A stretch of DNA of 64,000 nt from Actinomycetes bacterium (GCA_022601135.1 JAHZJB010000082.1:1-64000); one strand, 5' to 3'; shown: positions 9,534 through 18,826, counted from the stretch's first letter. The notes: generated by a model not told the origin, from the letters alone. Program-made: numbers and translations.

Positions 9534-10925
9534 ATGACTGTGCTGCTCAACGACACCACCCTGCCCAACGGCCTGAGCATCGAGACGGCCCGCGCACAGG
9601 CTGCCCGCGCCTACGAACTCGACCGCACCCACGTGTTTCACTCCTGGTCCGCCCAGGCCGACATCGCGCCGATGACGATTACCGCGTCGCAGGGTTGCCA
9701 CGTGTGGGACGGCGACGGCCGGCGCATGCTGGACTTCTCGTCGATGATGGTGAACACCAACATCGGCCACCAGCACCCGAAGGTGGTCGCCGCCATCGCC
9801 GAACAGGCCGCCAAACTGTGCACGGTGGCCCCGCAGCACGCCAACGACGCACGCTCCGAAGCTGCCCGGCTCATTGCCGAACGCACACCCGGTGAGCTCA
9901 ACAAGATTTTCTTCACCAACGCCGGCGCCGACGCCGTCGAGCACGCGGTGCGGATGGCCCGGCTGCACACGGGCCGCTACAAGGTGCTTTCGCGTTACCG
10001 CTCGTACCACGGCGGTACGGAGACCGCGATCAACCTCACCGGCGATCCGCGGCGCTGGCCCAATGATCACGGCAACGCCGGCGTCGTTCACTTCTTCGGC
10101 CCGTTTCTGTACCGATCGCAGTTCCACGCCACCACCGAAGACCAGGAAAGTGAGCGGGCGCTGGCCCATCTGCGCGACATCATCCGGATGGAGGGTCCGT
10201 CGACGATCGCGGCGATCATCCTGGAACCGATTCCGGGCACCGCCGGCATCATGGTGCCGCCAGCCGGCTACCTTGCCGGAGTACGCGCACTGTGCGACGA
10301 GTACGGCATCATGTTCATCGCGGACGAGGTGATGGCCGGCTTCGGTCGCAGCGGAAAGTGGTTTTCTATTGAGCATTCCGGCGTCACGCCGGACCTACTG
10401 ACCTTCGCCAAAGGCGTCAATTCCGGATACGTCCCGCTCGGTGGGGTGGCCATCAGCCCCGCGATCGCGGACACCTTCGCCCATCGTCCCTACCCGGGCG
10501 GGCTGACGTACTCGGGTCATCCACTGGCGACCGCCGCCGCCGTGGCCACCATCGGTGCGATGGCCGAGGAAGGCATCGTCGAGAACGCAGCGCGTATCGG
10601 CAGCGAAGTGCTCGGGCCGGCGCTGCGGGAGATGGCCGCGCGGCATCGCTGCGTCGGCGAGGTGCGCGGCGCGGGCGTCTTCTGGGCGGTCGAGCTGGTC
10701 GCCGATCAGACGACACGTGAGCCGCTGGCACCCTACGGCAGCTCCAGTGCGGCGATGAACGCGTTGATCGCCAGGTGCAAGGAGGCCGGGTTGCTGCCGT
10801 TCGCCAACTACAACCGCATTCACGTCGCGCCGCCGTGCATCGTCACCGACGAGTTGGCGCGCGAAGGCGTGGCGATTCTGGACCGCGCGCTGGACGCCAC
10901 CGATGCGGCCCTCAACGCCGGCTAA
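9534..10925 (+). CDS. Class III PLP-dependent aminotransferase
   Basis: A 463-residue class III (omega-type) aminotransferase using pyridoxal phosphate. Visible are the substrate-end segment NIGHQHPKVV, the glycine turn FFTNAGADAVEHAVR, the PLP-ring Asp in IADEVMAGFGR (Asp264) and the Schiff-base Lys in TFAKGVNSGYVPLGG (Lys293). Within the family it resembles taurine:pyruvate and beta-alanine:pyruvate transaminases, but the substrate is not certain. It follows the WS/DGAT gene by 40 bases. Its stop overlaps the stop of the convergent downstream gene by four bases (10922-10925). Confidence 0.9.
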   Translation: MTVLLNDTTLPNGLSIETARAQAARAYELDRTHVFHSWSAQADIAPMTITASQGCHVWDGDGRRMLDFSSMMVNTNIGHQHPKVVAAIAEQAAKLCTVAPQHANDARSEAARLIAERTPGELNKIFFTNAGADAVEHAVRMARLHTGRYKVLSRYRSYHGGTETAINLTGDPRRWPNDHGNAGVVHFFGPFLYRSQFHATTEDQESERALAHLRDIIRMEGPSTIAAIILEPIPGTAGIMVPPAGYLAGVRALCDEYGIMFIADEVMAGFGRSGKWFSIEHSGVTPDLLTFAKGVNSGYVPLGGVAISPAIADTFAHRPYPGGLTYSGHPLATAAAVATIGAMAEEGIVENAARIGSEVLGPALREMAARHRCVGEVRGAGVFWAVELVADQTTREPLAPYGSSSAAMNALIARCKEAGLLPFANYNRIHVAPPCIVTDELAREGVAILDRALDATDAALNAG

Positions 10926-11569
10926 TTGCCCAGCTCACCGAAAATCCGGCGTTCGAGTTCTGCACGCGTGCGCTCCGGCAGCACGATAAGCCCTTCGAGG
11001 TCCCGGCGCGCCAGGCGATACGCCCGTTCGCGTTCCTGGGATGTCGCCGCAACGTCCGTCGACACCCGCAGCAGCCGTTGCGCACGGTCGAGGCGCTCCT
11101 GCTCCTCCTCCGAGAAGCCGGTGCGCCGTCGCCGGATCGCTTCTGCCTCGGCAACGTCGAACGCGGTGACGTATTCCTGGACCGCATCCAGGTATGCACG
11201 GGTGGCTTCACGGTCGTCGACGAGGTCGGCCACGTCGGCCGGGCGCAGCAAGTCCGAGCGCAGTTTGGCCCGGTGGAACCGCTCGGTGAGCGGCTCGCGC
11301 ATGTCGGTCATCAGTGGATAGTCGAGCAGTTTGGCGACGTCGATCTCGTACTCCAGCCAACGGGTGTCGGTCCGGTCATGCTCCTCGATCGTGCGAGTGA
11401 TGGCGCGCCGCTGCGCCGCGTCGCTGCTGGGGTGCGGGTCGGTGGTGGGCGCGAGCTCGCCTGCCTGGCGAGCGCGAGCAGACGCAACGGCCCGGAAAGT
11501 CGCATAGCCCACACCAGCGAGCGGCACGAGCACGATCAGCACCTCCGCCAGCCGGAAGAGCAGTCCCAT
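10922..11569 (-). CDS. Conserved single-span membrane protein, function unknown
   Basis: A 215-residue protein with one N-terminal hydrophobic segment ([19 protein letters not shown], about residues 7-25), then a long, charged, largely helical region rich in Arg and Glu that may form a coiled coil (for example [17 protein letters not shown]). I recognise no domain or catalytic motif. The pattern suggests a membrane-anchored cytosolic helical protein. It is divergent from the CobW gene (86 bases between starts) and convergent with the aminotransferase. Confidence 0.7.
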   Translation of the reverse strand: MGLLFRLAEVLIVLVPLAGVGYATFRAVASARARQAGELAPTTDPHPSSDAAQRRAITRTIEEHDRTDTRWLEYEIDVAKLLDYPLMTDMREPLTERFHRAKLRSDLLRPADVADLVDDREATRAYLDAVQEYVTAFDVAEAEAIRRRRTGFSEEEQERLDRAQRLLRVSTDVAATSQERERAYRLARRDLEGLIVLPERTRAELERRIFGELGN

Positions 11570-11655
11570 CAGGCCAGGATGCCACTACCCCGCCCATTGA
11601 GCAGCGGCTGACTCGGCAACGGCCCGGTAGCCTGCCGCATGCGGAAGGAGTGTGC

Positions 11656-12696
11656 GTGCAACCGATTCCCGTCATCGCGCTGACCGGCTACCTCGGCGCC
11701 GGAAAAACAACCCTGCTCAACCACGTGCTCCGCAGCCCCGGCGCACGAATCGGGTTAGTAGTCAACGATTTCGGCGAACTCAACGTCGATGCCGGGCTGG
11801 TGACCGGGCAGGTGGACGAGCCCGCGTCCATCGCCGGCGGGTGCATCTGCTGTCTGCCCGACGACGGCGGACTCGATGTCGCGCTGGCTCGACTGGCCGA
11901 TCCCAAGCTCCGCCTCGACGCGATCATCGTGGAGGCCAGCGGCCTCGCCGACCCCGTCGCGATCTCCCGCATCATCCGCTTCAGCGGGATTGACGGTGTG
12001 CGCCCGGGGGGGCTCGTGGATGTACTCGATGCGGCCACTCATTTCGATACCGTCGACCGGGATACCAACCCGCCGGCACGCTACGCCGCGGCCACCCTGG
12101 TGGTGGTCAACAAGCTCGATCAGGTTGCGGAGGACGAACGGACTTCCTCGTTGCGGCGTATCGAGACCAGAATCCGCGAGCGCAACCCACACGCACAGGT
12201 GGTGGGAGCAACCGCGGGCCGGATCGACCCCGCCCTGCTCTACGACGTGTCCGCCGCCGGCCAGGAGGTAGGCCAGCTGACGTTCCGCGAGTTGTTCTTC
12301 GACACCGACGCAGCTGCGCCGAATCCGCCGGAGCACCCCGCCCACGATCACGCGCACGCGGATTCGGTGACTGTGGTCGGCGATGGCTGCGTCGACCCCA
12401 GCGTCGTCATCGACCTCCTCGAGCAACCCCCGGCGGGGGTGTACCGCATGAAAGGCACCATCGCGGTGCGGTATCGGGCCACGACGCGTGTCTACGTCGT
12501 CAATGTCGTGGGTCCCTCTATCCACATAGCCATCGCCCCTGCACACGCAGGGCCCGCCGGCTTGGTCGCGATCGGAATGAGACTGGACATCGACACTGTC
12601 CGGGACAGGCTGAGCTCCGCACTCGCACCGCTGTCCGGTACCGCACCCGCTCAAGGTCTTCGGCGGCTGCAGCGCTATCGAAGCCTGAGCATCTGA
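11656..12696 (+). CDS. CobW/P47K family GTPase metallochaperone
   Basis: A 346-residue COG0523 G3E-family GTPase. Family members deliver metal ions (Zn, Co, Fe) to target proteins. Visible are Walker [10 protein letters not shown] near the start, the CxCC metal motif in GGCICC, Walker B-type [10 protein letters not shown], the guanine-specificity motif VNKLD, a His-rich stretch [10 protein letters not shown] likely to bind metal, and a C-terminal CobW_C domain. GTG 11656 is preferred because AAGGAG at 11645-11650 lies five bases upstream; the in-frame GTG at 11650 would overlap it. The metal is not identifiable from sequence. No Zur-type site was recognised. Confidence 0.88.
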   Translation: MQPIPVIALTGYLGAGKTTLLNHVLRSPGARIGLVVNDFGELNVDAGLVTGQVDEPASIAGGCICCLPDDGGLDVALARLADPKLRLDAIIVEASGLADPVAISRIIRFSGIDGVRPGGLVDVLDAATHFDTVDRDTNPPARYAAATLVVVNKLDQVAEDERTSSLRRIETRIRERNPHAQVVGATAGRIDPALLYDVSAAGQEVGQLTFRELFFDTDAAAPNPPEHPAHDHAHADSVTVVGDGCVDPSVVIDLLEQPPAGVYRMKGTIAVRYRATTRVYVVNVVGPSIHIAIAPAHAGPAGLVAIGMRLDIDTVRDRLSSALAPLSGTAPAQGLRRLQRYRSLSI

Positions 12697-12728
12697 ATCT
12701 GCGCGACAACGGCCAGTTACCCTTGCGT

Positions 12729-13382
12729 ATGGCTTCCGTGCTCACGGTGAACGCGGCGCAGGCACCCGTTGATCTCGGCGAACTGCGTTCCAGTATCGAC
12801 AAACGCCCCAGTAACGAGCCGCTATCGGTGCGCGCGCCTGGCCCCAGGGAAGGCGGTTTGGGTAGCGGCGTGGTGGGGGACTCGGTCGGCGATCCGCGGC
12901 ACCACGGCGGCGACGACCAGGCGGTGTACGCCTACGCCCGCGAGGATCTCGACAACTGGCAATCACGACTGGGCCGTGAACTCGCCAACGGCAGTTTCGG
13001 TGAGAACATCACCACATCCGGTGTGGCGGTCACCGACTGTGTGGTCGGCGAGCGGTGGTCGATCGGGTCCGACGGACTGATCTTGGAAGTCACGAGTCCG
13101 CGGACCCCGTGCAAGACCTTCTCGACATGGCTCAACATCCCGGGATGGATCAAGGCGTTCACCGCCGCAGCCCTCCCCGGCGCGTACTTCCGGGTGATCG
13201 CGCCGGGAACGTTGAATGCCGGTGATCGGATCGAGGTCATCGAACGCCCAGACCACTCGGTCACGATCGGCACGGTGTTTCGAGCTCTCATGCTCGAGCC
13301 CGCCCTGTTACCCACCTTGACCGCGGCGGACGCCCTACCGGAGAAGATCAAGCAGCAGGTCGCCCGCCGCACCCCCGGTTAG
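12729..13382 (+). CDS. MOSC domain protein (YiiM-like)
   Basis: A 217-residue MOSC-domain protein of the YiiM type. The family binds molybdenum cofactor and includes N-hydroxylated-substrate reductases. It shows the core GDPRHHGGDDQAVYAY, FGENITTSG, VGERWSIGSDG and the presumed cofactor-ligand Cys in RTPCKTFSTWL, then the C-terminal three-helix region. The ATG at 12729 is chosen; an in-frame TTG two codons earlier and a GTG three codons later are alternatives. It lies 32 bases after the CobW gene on the same strand and could share its transcript. A MOSC protein would need a redox partner, and none is adjacent. Confidence 0.85.
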   Translation: MASVLTVNAAQAPVDLGELRSSIDKRPSNEPLSVRAPGPREGGLGSGVVGDSVGDPRHHGGDDQAVYAYAREDLDNWQSRLGRELANGSFGENITTSGVAVTDCVVGERWSIGSDGLILEVTSPRTPCKTFSTWLNIPGWIKAFTAAALPGAYFRVIAPGTLNAGDRIEVIERPDHSVTIGTVFRALMLEPALLPTLTAADALPEKIKQQVARRTPG

Positions 13383-13400
13383 CCGCAACTCGCGCCGCCC

Positions 13401-13820
13401 TCAGTGAAAGGGGTTGCTGTTCGACTGCCACTTCGCTGATGGGGGACGCGGACCGAACCGCCGGATGTAGTCCTCCTCGATGTGTGCCTTCCGCTTTCGG
13501 TTGATCACGTCGACCAGGTTGGGATCGAGCCCGTGCTGCGCCAGCCGGTGCCTGCGCCACACTTTGTTGAGCGCGAGGGCCATCAGCAGACTCCACAGGT
13601 AGATCGGCACAGTCATCTCGATGTGCACGTACAGCGACGCAGGAAGCAGCCAGAGGGGTGCGAGGACAAACAGCGGCGGTATTGCCATCCGGATCATGTG
13701 GCGGCGCACGGCTCCCTGCGCGGCGAGATCCTCGGCCACCCACCGACGCATCGAGGAAGGTAGGCGGCGCCCGTAGGAGTAACCGATGTACTGCAGTAAC
13801 GAGGGTCGATCGGTGGCCAC
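13401..13820 (-). CDS. DUF5313 membrane protein
   Basis: A 139-residue protein of the mycobacterial DUF5313 family, recognised by the pattern LLQYIGYSYGRRLPSSMRRWV and the C-terminal basic segment. Two hydrophobic segments (IPPLFVLAPLWLLPASLYV and TVPIYLWSLLMALAL) suggest a hairpin membrane protein. The GTG at 13820 follows AAGGGGA. It lies just downstream of the cutinase gene on the same strand (11 bases), so probable co-transcription. Function unknown. Confidence 0.8.
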   Translation of the reverse strand: MATDRPSLLQYIGYSYGRRLPSSMRRWVAEDLAAQGAVRRHMIRMAIPPLFVLAPLWLLPASLYVHIEMTVPIYLWSLLMALALNKVWRRHRLAQHGLDPNLVDVINRKRKAHIEEDYIRRFGPRPPSAKWQSNSNPFH

Positions 13821-13831
13821 GAAGATTCCCC

Positions 13832-14542
13832 TTACAAGCGTTCGACCGCGAAAGCCGCACCTTCGTTGACGCTTCCGTTGACCGCGTACAGGGCGTGCGC
13901 GATGTTCGGTCCGCCGCCGGCTACGCCAGAGCAGATCGAGTCTCCCGGGTCGCAGATCTGCAGTGTCTTGGGCACAAACAGCGGACCTATGGCGACGGCC
14001 GGTGCATCAAAGTTGCTCAGGTACTGCGCCGAGGGGGTGGCGAACAAGACAACGGCCGCCACATGGTCAGCGACTTCCGGTGGCATCGGAGGCGGCACCG
14101 CCTCAACAGACACCCCGTCGGGCACCTCCGCCGCAGTTGCGAAGCCGGCGACCACCGCGCCCTGGGAGAACCCACCCAGAACTAACCTGGTGTCCGGACA
14201 ATTGACGGCCATCGCCTGCACGTGGTCGAGAGTGTCGCGGATTCCTGCGACGACCGTCGAGGCGAACCCGACTCGGTCGAAGAACTCGTCGGAGGCCGGA
14301 TAATTCACCCCGTAAACGCCCACCGTCCGGGGACCGGCTTGGGCGCGCACCGAGTCGACAAACGCCTGTCCGACTCCTCCGACACCGGGGGCCTCACTGG
14401 TCCCCCGGGCGAAGACCACCTCGGCGTCCGGGCATGGCTGGGCCGCCGCAGGTGGCACATTCACTCCGACGAGCGACGCGCAGACAACGAGCGCCGCAAG
14501 TGTGGCGACGATGGCGCCGCTCACTTTTCGCCGACCTGCCAT
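13832..14542 (-). CDS. Secreted cutinase family serine esterase
   Basis: A 236-residue secreted alpha/beta hydrolase of the cutinase (culp) family, expected to hydrolyse ester bonds in lipids or cutin-like polymers. It has a signal peptide (MAGRRKVSGAIVATLAALVV...PAAA, cleavage near AQPCPDA), the early Cys of the conserved disulfide, the FARGTSEAPG motif, the nucleophile Ser126 in GGFSQGA, and the Asp/Cys segment ICDPGDSICSG with a downstream His (IAHALY) completing the triad. ATG 14542 is preferred because AAGGAG lies five bases upstream; an in-frame GTG two codons earlier overlaps that ribosome binding site. It is divergent from phoU. Confidence 0.93.
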   Translation of the reverse strand: MAGRRKVSGAIVATLAALVVCASLVGVNVPPAAAQPCPDAEVVFARGTSEAPGVGGVGQAFVDSVRAQAGPRTVGVYGVNYPASDEFFDRVGFASTVVAGIRDTLDHVQAMAVNCPDTRLVLGGFSQGAVVAGFATAAEVPDGVSVEAVPPPMPPEVADHVAAVVLFATPSAQYLSNFDAPAVAIGPLFVPKTLQICDPGDSICSGVAGGGPNIAHALYAVNGSVNEGAAFAVERL

Positions 14543-14745
14543 GATCACTCCTTATTACGTCATTCCGCCGCCACGCGACGGCGCCAGTCAAGCACTACCC
14601 TGAAGTTCGCCGCAACCAAACGTTGGGCATCGTGGCCTCCCGTATCCTGAGGACCCGATTCGGTGAGGCGGCCCGACGGACACCGAAACACGATGCGTAG
14701 TGCCCCGCGTTCGCCGGAAGCTACCGCTGTGGAGAGGAGGACACG

Positions 14746-15432
14746 GTGCGTGCCGAGTTCCATCAGCAACTGGACGCGCTCAACGCCGACCTCGCCCGCA
14801 TGTGCAGAATGTCAGGCGACGCCATGCAGCGCGCCACGCTCGGTCTGCTCACAGTGGACCTCGATGCTGCTGAACAGGTGCTGACCGACCTGGAGGCCCT
14901 GGACCGCCTGCGCCGCGACGTGGACAACGCGGCACTGTCGGTGCTGGCCCGGCAGGCACCGGTGGCCAGCGATTTGCGGGCGGTCGTGGCAGCCGTGCAC
15001 ATCACCTCCGATGCCGCACGGATGGGCGGTCTCGCCGCCCACGTCGCCCGCATCGTCCGACTGCGGCACCCGCAACCAGCTATCCCGGACGATGTGGTGA
15101 GCCAGTTCTCTGAAATGGGCGCACTCGCCGTGGATTTAGCTGACGACTCCGCCTCCGTCATCGTCGATGGAGACCCGGTTCGCGCCAGCCGAATACGCGA
15201 CGACGACGAGGCGATGAACGACATGCATCGCCGGCTGTTCCGCACCGTCATGTCGCCGGAGTGGAACCATGGGATCGCCGCCGCGATCGACTTGGCGCTG
15301 CTGGGCAGGTTCTACGAGCGGTTTGCCGATCACGCGGTGGCAATAGCGGCGCGGGTGTTGTTCCGCAGCACGGGGCAGACGGCGCTCGATCCGGGGCCGG
15401 CGATCGCGGCCGCCTCGAATGGTGCGTCCTGA
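14746..15432 (+). CDS. phoU: Phosphate-signalling protein PhoU
   Basis: A 228-residue PhoU protein made of two three-helix bundles. PhoU inhibits the phosphate-sensing histidine kinase and Pst transport when phosphate is ample; mycobacterial homologues are PhoY1 and PhoY2. Recognised from the N-terminus MRAEFHQQLDALNADLARM, the repeated acidic metal-binding segments (DLEALDRLRRDVD and RDDDEAMNDMHRRL) and the family ending LGRFYERFADHAVAIA. The GTG start at 14746 is preceded by GGAGAGGAGGA. No pst or phoPR-like genes are adjacent, so it stands alone. It converges on the NUDIX gene with three bases between stops. Confidence 0.92.
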   Translation: MRAEFHQQLDALNADLARMCRMSGDAMQRATLGLLTVDLDAAEQVLTDLEALDRLRRDVDNAALSVLARQAPVASDLRAVVAAVHITSDAARMGGLAAHVARIVRLRHPQPAIPDDVVSQFSEMGALAVDLADDSASVIVDGDPVRASRIRDDDEAMNDMHRRLFRTVMSPEWNHGIAAAIDLALLGRFYERFADHAVAIAARVLFRSTGQTALDPGPAIAAASNGAS

Positions 15433-15435
15433 GCA

Positions 15436-16152
15436 CTACCTCCAGGCGAACACCGGCTGTTCGAATCCGTCGACCGAATCGTGTCGGCCTTCCAGACCCA
15501 GCCAGCGCAGTTGCAGCAGCACCGCCCCCGTTGGCGCGTGAATGAGTTCGTTGCCCAGCGGAATCTGCACGACCGGTCGAGGGCTCTCCGGAATGGCGGT
15601 GAACCGCGGCGAGTCCTCACGCAGGAGCTGGTGCAGCCCCACCCGGTAGACGGCCGCCACTTCGTCGGGCGCCGGGCGCGGTTCGAGCCGACCGCCGCCC
15701 CAGATCACCACCGGCGTGATGACGTAACCGGATCGCGTCGGATAGTCGTCAAGCAGGCCCAGCACAGTGGTGTCCGGCAGCCGGAGTCCGACTTCCTCGT
15801 CCAGTTCACGTAATGCGGCGTCGACCACCGTCTCACCCGGATCCAACCGACCGCCGGGCAGTGCCCACTGGGCTGCATGAGATGTGAGGTGAGATGTCCT
15901 GCGGCACAACAAAAAAGCTGCCCCGCCCGAGATGTTGCCCATACGCCCGTCGAGGGCCTCGGACATCGGGCGCCCGGCCATCCGGTCCGCTACCGGCGCC
16001 GGGTCCACCCGGGCTTCACCGGCATCGGAGTCGACCAAGACCACTGCGACGGCCGCGTGCCGCTTTGCCGTATCGGCCACCTCGGGGCGCTGGTGTTCTG
16101 CCAGATTCGTCCGGAGCCGCGCCCGCAGAGCCTCGTCATAGGGAATCGTCAT
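15436..16152 (-). CDS. NUDIX hydrolase (CoA pyrophosphatase-like)
   Basis: A 238-residue NUDIX hydrolase. The complete NUDIX box is present: GGRLDPGETVVDAALRELDE followed by EVGL, which places the catalytic Mg-binding glutamates. Upstream, FLLCRRTSHLTSHAAQWALPGG resembles the extra motif of CoA/acyl-CoA pyrophosphatases (NUDT7/YeaB), so coenzyme A derivatives are plausible substrates. Its divergent neighbour is an enoyl-CoA hydratase, consistent with acyl-CoA metabolism but not proof. Substrate assignment is an inference; family assignment is secure. Confidence 0.88.
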   Translation of the reverse strand: MTIPYDEALRARLRTNLAEHQRPEVADTAKRHAAVAVVLVDSDAGEARVDPAPVADRMAGRPMSEALDGRMGNISGGAAFLLCRRTSHLTSHAAQWALPGGRLDPGETVVDAALRELDEEVGLRLPDTTVLGLLDDYPTRSGYVITPVVIWGGGRLEPRPAPDEVAAVYRVGLHQLLREDSPRFTAIPESPRPVVQIPLGNELIHAPTGAVLLQLRWLGLEGRHDSVDGFEQPVFAWR

Positions 16153-16233
16153 TTTCCGCCATCGTCTCTCAATGTAAACCGATTACCGCGCGATCGGTTC
16201 CCGAACACCCGATGCCCGAACGAGGCCCCTGAT

Positions 16234-16239
16234 TAGGGT
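16234..16239 (+). promoter_or_regulatory. Possible -10 element, leaderless start of enoyl-CoA hydratase gene
   Basis: TAGGGT fits the actinobacterial TANNNT -10 pattern and lies six bases before the ATG at 16246, where no Shine-Dalgarno sequence is visible. That spacing is the pattern of leaderless transcripts common in mycobacteria. The evidence is sequence fit only. Confidence 0.4.
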
Positions 16240-16245
16240 GCAGCA

Positions 16246-17019
16246 ATGGGTCTCGTCACGTATGAGCTGGACAACCACATCGCCACCATCACCCTCAACC
16301 GCCCGGAGGCGAAGAATGCCATCAACGGCAAGTTGCGCACCGAGCTGAACGCAGCGTGGAACAGGTTCCGCGACGACGAGGACGCGTGGGTCGGGATTCT
16401 CACCGCCGCCGGCACGGTCTTCTGCGCCGGCGCTGATCTCGCCGACAGCGAGGGCGCAGTCGGGACGTTCGGCGGCACGTTCTGGGAGAAACCGACAATC
16501 AACTCGTTCGAGAGTGGGATGGAATTGTTCAAGCCGACCATCGCGGCCGTACAGGGGCCGTGTATCGGCTACGGGCTGACCGGGGTTCTGTTCTGCGACT
16601 TCGTGATCGCCAGCACGGAAGCGACATTCTCCTTCCCCGAGGTGTCGATCGGGGTGCCCACCATCGTCGGCGCCATCCGGCTGCCCGGACGCATTCGCTG
16701 GGCTGACGCGATGGAGTTGCTTCTGGCGGGCAAGCCGATCTCCGCCCAGCGGGCCAAAGAGGTGGGGCTGGTGTGGAAGCTGACGGAGCCCGAAGACCTC
16801 ACCGCAACGGCGCGGGCATGGGCCGAAACTCTGACCGAGGCTGCGCCGCTCGCTCAGCGGGCCACCAAGGAGGTGGCGTGGCGCACCGCGGACATGGGGT
16901 GGATCGAGGCGGTGCGTTTCGGTGAGGTCATGCGCAAGGTGGTAGGTGCGACCGCAGACGTCAAGGAGGGCCTGCGAGCCCGGGTGCAAAGGCGCAAACC
17001 GGACTGGAAGGCCCGCTGA
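16246..17019 (+). CDS. Enoyl-CoA hydratase/isomerase family protein
   Basis: A 257-residue crotonase-fold protein. It has the family N-terminus VTYELDNHIATITLNRPEAKNAI, the first oxyanion-hole loop VFCAGADLA, the second oxyanion segment VQGPCIGYGLTGVLFCDFVIA, and the catalytic-region FPEVSIGVPTIVGAIRLP. The expected reaction is hydration of trans-2-enoyl-CoA, but members also include isomerases and other CoA enzymes, so specificity is open. The gene likely has its own leaderless promoter. The MarR-MFS operon starts 74 bases downstream. Confidence 0.88.
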   Translation: MGLVTYELDNHIATITLNRPEAKNAINGKLRTELNAAWNRFRDDEDAWVGILTAAGTVFCAGADLADSEGAVGTFGGTFWEKPTINSFESGMELFKPTIAAVQGPCIGYGLTGVLFCDFVIASTEATFSFPEVSIGVPTIVGAIRLPGRIRWADAMELLLAGKPISAQRAKEVGLVWKLTEPEDLTATARAWAETLTEAAPLAQRATKEVAWRTADMGWIEAVRFGEVMRKVVGATADVKEGLRARVQRRKPDWKAR

Positions 17020-17061
17020 CCGACAGCCCGCCAACTGGTTCGCCGACTCGGTGGCCGCGCC

Positions 17062-17081
17062 GCACATAAACATGTATGTGC
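17062..17081. promoter_or_regulatory. MarR operator palindrome
   Basis: GCACATA-AACATG-TATGTGC is a perfect 7-bp inverted repeat with a 6-bp spacer directly in front of the MarR-family gene. It is AT-rich in a very GC-rich context and lies immediately upstream of the probable -10 element. MarR proteins bind such 16-20 bp palindromes and repress their own operon. Confidence 0.75.
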
Positions 17082-17087
17082 TATGCA
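17082..17087 (+). promoter_or_regulatory. Probable -10 element of the MarR-MFS operon
   Basis: TATGCA lies six bases before the GTG at 17094 and directly adjoins the palindrome at 17062-17081. With no Shine-Dalgarno sequence visible, transcription starting at the GTG (leaderless) is the simplest reading. Repressor bound to the palindrome would block the polymerase here. Confidence 0.5.
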
Positions 17088-17093
17088 TATATA

Positions 17094-17558
17094 GTGGGTG
17101 GATCCAGGTACGACCAGCTCGATGAGTTGCTGACGCGCATTCACCTGGCGCGGCAGCGGCCGGGCTGGCGGCGCCGCCTACTCGACGGAGCCGGTCCGGT
17201 GACGAATGTCTCGGCGCTGCGTGTCTTGCGAGCGGTCGAGGAGGCTCAACGCACCGGCGGCGGGGCGTCCATTCGCGACGTCGCTGACTACATGGCCGTC
17301 GAGCATTCGACCGCGAGCCGCACCGTCGCGACCGTAGTCGCCGCCGGCCTGCTGACCAAGACCTCCGCCCCAGACGATCAACGTCGGTGCATCCTGGTCT
17401 TGACCGACATCGGCCGCGAGGCGCTGGGCACCGTGCGGGATCGAGGACGGGATCTGGTCGCCGAGACCATCGCCGACTGGCCGGACACCGATGTCGACAC
17501 CCTGGTCGAACTGCTGGCCCGGCTGACCGAACGTTTAGAGCCTGCGGCGGCCGGATGA
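17094..17558 (+). CDS. MarR-family transcriptional repressor
   Basis: A 154-residue winged-helix regulator of the MarR family. The recognition region SIRDVADYMAVEHSTASRTVATVVAAGLL and the wing TSAPDDQRRCILVLTDIGRE are clear. GTG 17094 is preferred over the in-frame ATG at 17076, because the latter lies inside the palindrome that looks like its operator and has no ribosome binding site. Its TGA overlaps the ATG of the MFS gene (ATGA at 17555-17558), so the two are translationally coupled. The arrangement predicts that a compound exported by the MFS protein relieves repression. The ligand is unknown. Confidence 0.88.
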   Translation: MGGSRYDQLDELLTRIHLARQRPGWRRRLLDGAGPVTNVSALRVLRAVEEAQRTGGGASIRDVADYMAVEHSTASRTVATVVAAGLLTKTSAPDDQRRCILVLTDIGREALGTVRDRGRDLVAETIADWPDTDVDTLVELLARLTERLEPAAAG

Positions 17559-18826
17559 CCACCGAAACGGCACCCGGGCTGCGGTCACGCAGCGCGCTGG
17601 GCCTGATGTTCGACCCGGTGTTCGGTGCGCTCTTCTGGGGAAAGATGTTCTCGGTGGTCGCCGTGTGGACGCATGGCATCGTTGCGGCGATCGTGATGTA
17701 CGAGGCGACACGCTCGGCGCTGATGGTCGGCCTGGTCGGCGTCGTGCAGTTCGTCCCGCAGCTCATCTTGAGCCCCACCAGCGGCAAGTGGGCCGACATC
17801 GGAAACCCCGCACGTCAAATCCTGCTCGGCAGAGTGCTGTGCGTGGCGGGCTCCGGATCCGTTGCCGCGTGGCTGTTCCTGGAACCGGGACTGCAGGGGA
17901 TGTCCGCAGCACTGCCGGTGCTCCTGGGAACGACGCTGGTCGGCTTCGGCTTCGTCGTGGGCGGGCCGGCCATGCAGTCCATCGTGCCCACCCTGATCCG
18001 CGACGGCGAACTCCCTACGGCGATGGCACTCAACAGCATTCCGATGACGATCGGACGCATCCTCGGGCCCGCCGCCGGTGCCTTCTTGGCCGCGAACCTC
18101 GGCTCGGCCGCCGGATTCGCCGTCAGCGCCGGCCTCCACCTCGTCTTCGCGACATTACTGGTCATTGTGCATTTCCCGGCTCCCCCGCAGCGACGCTCCG
18201 GGGCGGACTACCGGGTACGCGCAGCCCTCAAATATGTCTGGGCCGACCGCCCGCTGCTCCTGGCGCTCGTTGCCGTGGCGGCCGTCGGCTTCGCATCGGA
18301 TCCATCGATCACCTTGACACCCTCGATGGCCGACGACCTCGGCGGCGGAGCCACACTCGTCGGCACACTGTCGGCGGTATTCGGTATCGGCGCGGCAGTC
18401 GGGATGACGGTACTGGCCCTGATGCGGGGTCGGGTGGCCTCGCCGCGGGTGTCGTCCATCGGCTTGTCCGGGCTCGGCGCCGGGTGCGCGGTGCTCGCCG
18501 TCGCGGCGGGGCCGGCGGTCGCGATGGCCGGGTTCGCTCTGGCGGGCCTGGGTTTCGGGTGGGCCATGACCGGACTGAGCACCGTCGTCCAGGAACGCGC
18601 TCCAGACGAGTTGCGGGGCAGGATCATGGCGCTTTGGCTCGTCGGATTTCTCGGCTCACGTCCAATCGCTGCGGCACTGCTCGGCGGGACTGCCGACATC
18701 TTCGGCGTGCAAGCGGGATTCGCGGCGGCGGCGGTACTGACCTTCGCGGTAACACTGTGGTGCCGGCCCCCGAGTCTGGTCGGCTCGCTGCCCACCCCGG
18801 TGTCACGAGCCCGAGCGGCGCCCTAG
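17555..18826 (+). CDS. MFS transporter (drug-efflux type)
   Basis: A 423-residue major facilitator superfamily protein with about twelve hydrophobic segments. Family features include the cytoplasmic loop 2-3 motif variant SGKWADIGNPARQ, a repeat of that loop in the second half, and QERAPDELRGRIMALWLVGFLG, typical of MFS_3/enterobactin-exporter-like efflux proteins. It is cotranscribed with, and presumably repressed by, the MarR regulator upstream (4-base overlap). The substrate is not known. The helicase gene begins six bases after its stop and could be read from the same transcript. Confidence 0.88.
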   Translation: MTTETAPGLRSRSALGLMFDPVFGALFWGKMFSVVAVWTHGIVAAIVMYEATRSALMVGLVGVVQFVPQLILSPTSGKWADIGNPARQILLGRVLCVAGSGSVAAWLFLEPGLQGMSAALPVLLGTTLVGFGFVVGGPAMQSIVPTLIRDGELPTAMALNSIPMTIGRILGPAAGAFLAANLGSAAGFAVSAGLHLVFATLLVIVHFPAPPQRRSGADYRVRAALKYVWADRPLLLALVAVAAVGFASDPSITLTPSMADDLGGGATLVGTLSAVFGIGAAVGMTVLALMRGRVASPRVSSIGLSGLGAGCAVLAVAAGPAVAMAGFALAGLGFGWAMTGLSTVVQERAPDELRGRIMALWLVGFLGSRPIAAALLGGTADIFGVQAGFAAAAVLTFAVTLWCRPPSLVGSLPTPVSRARAAP

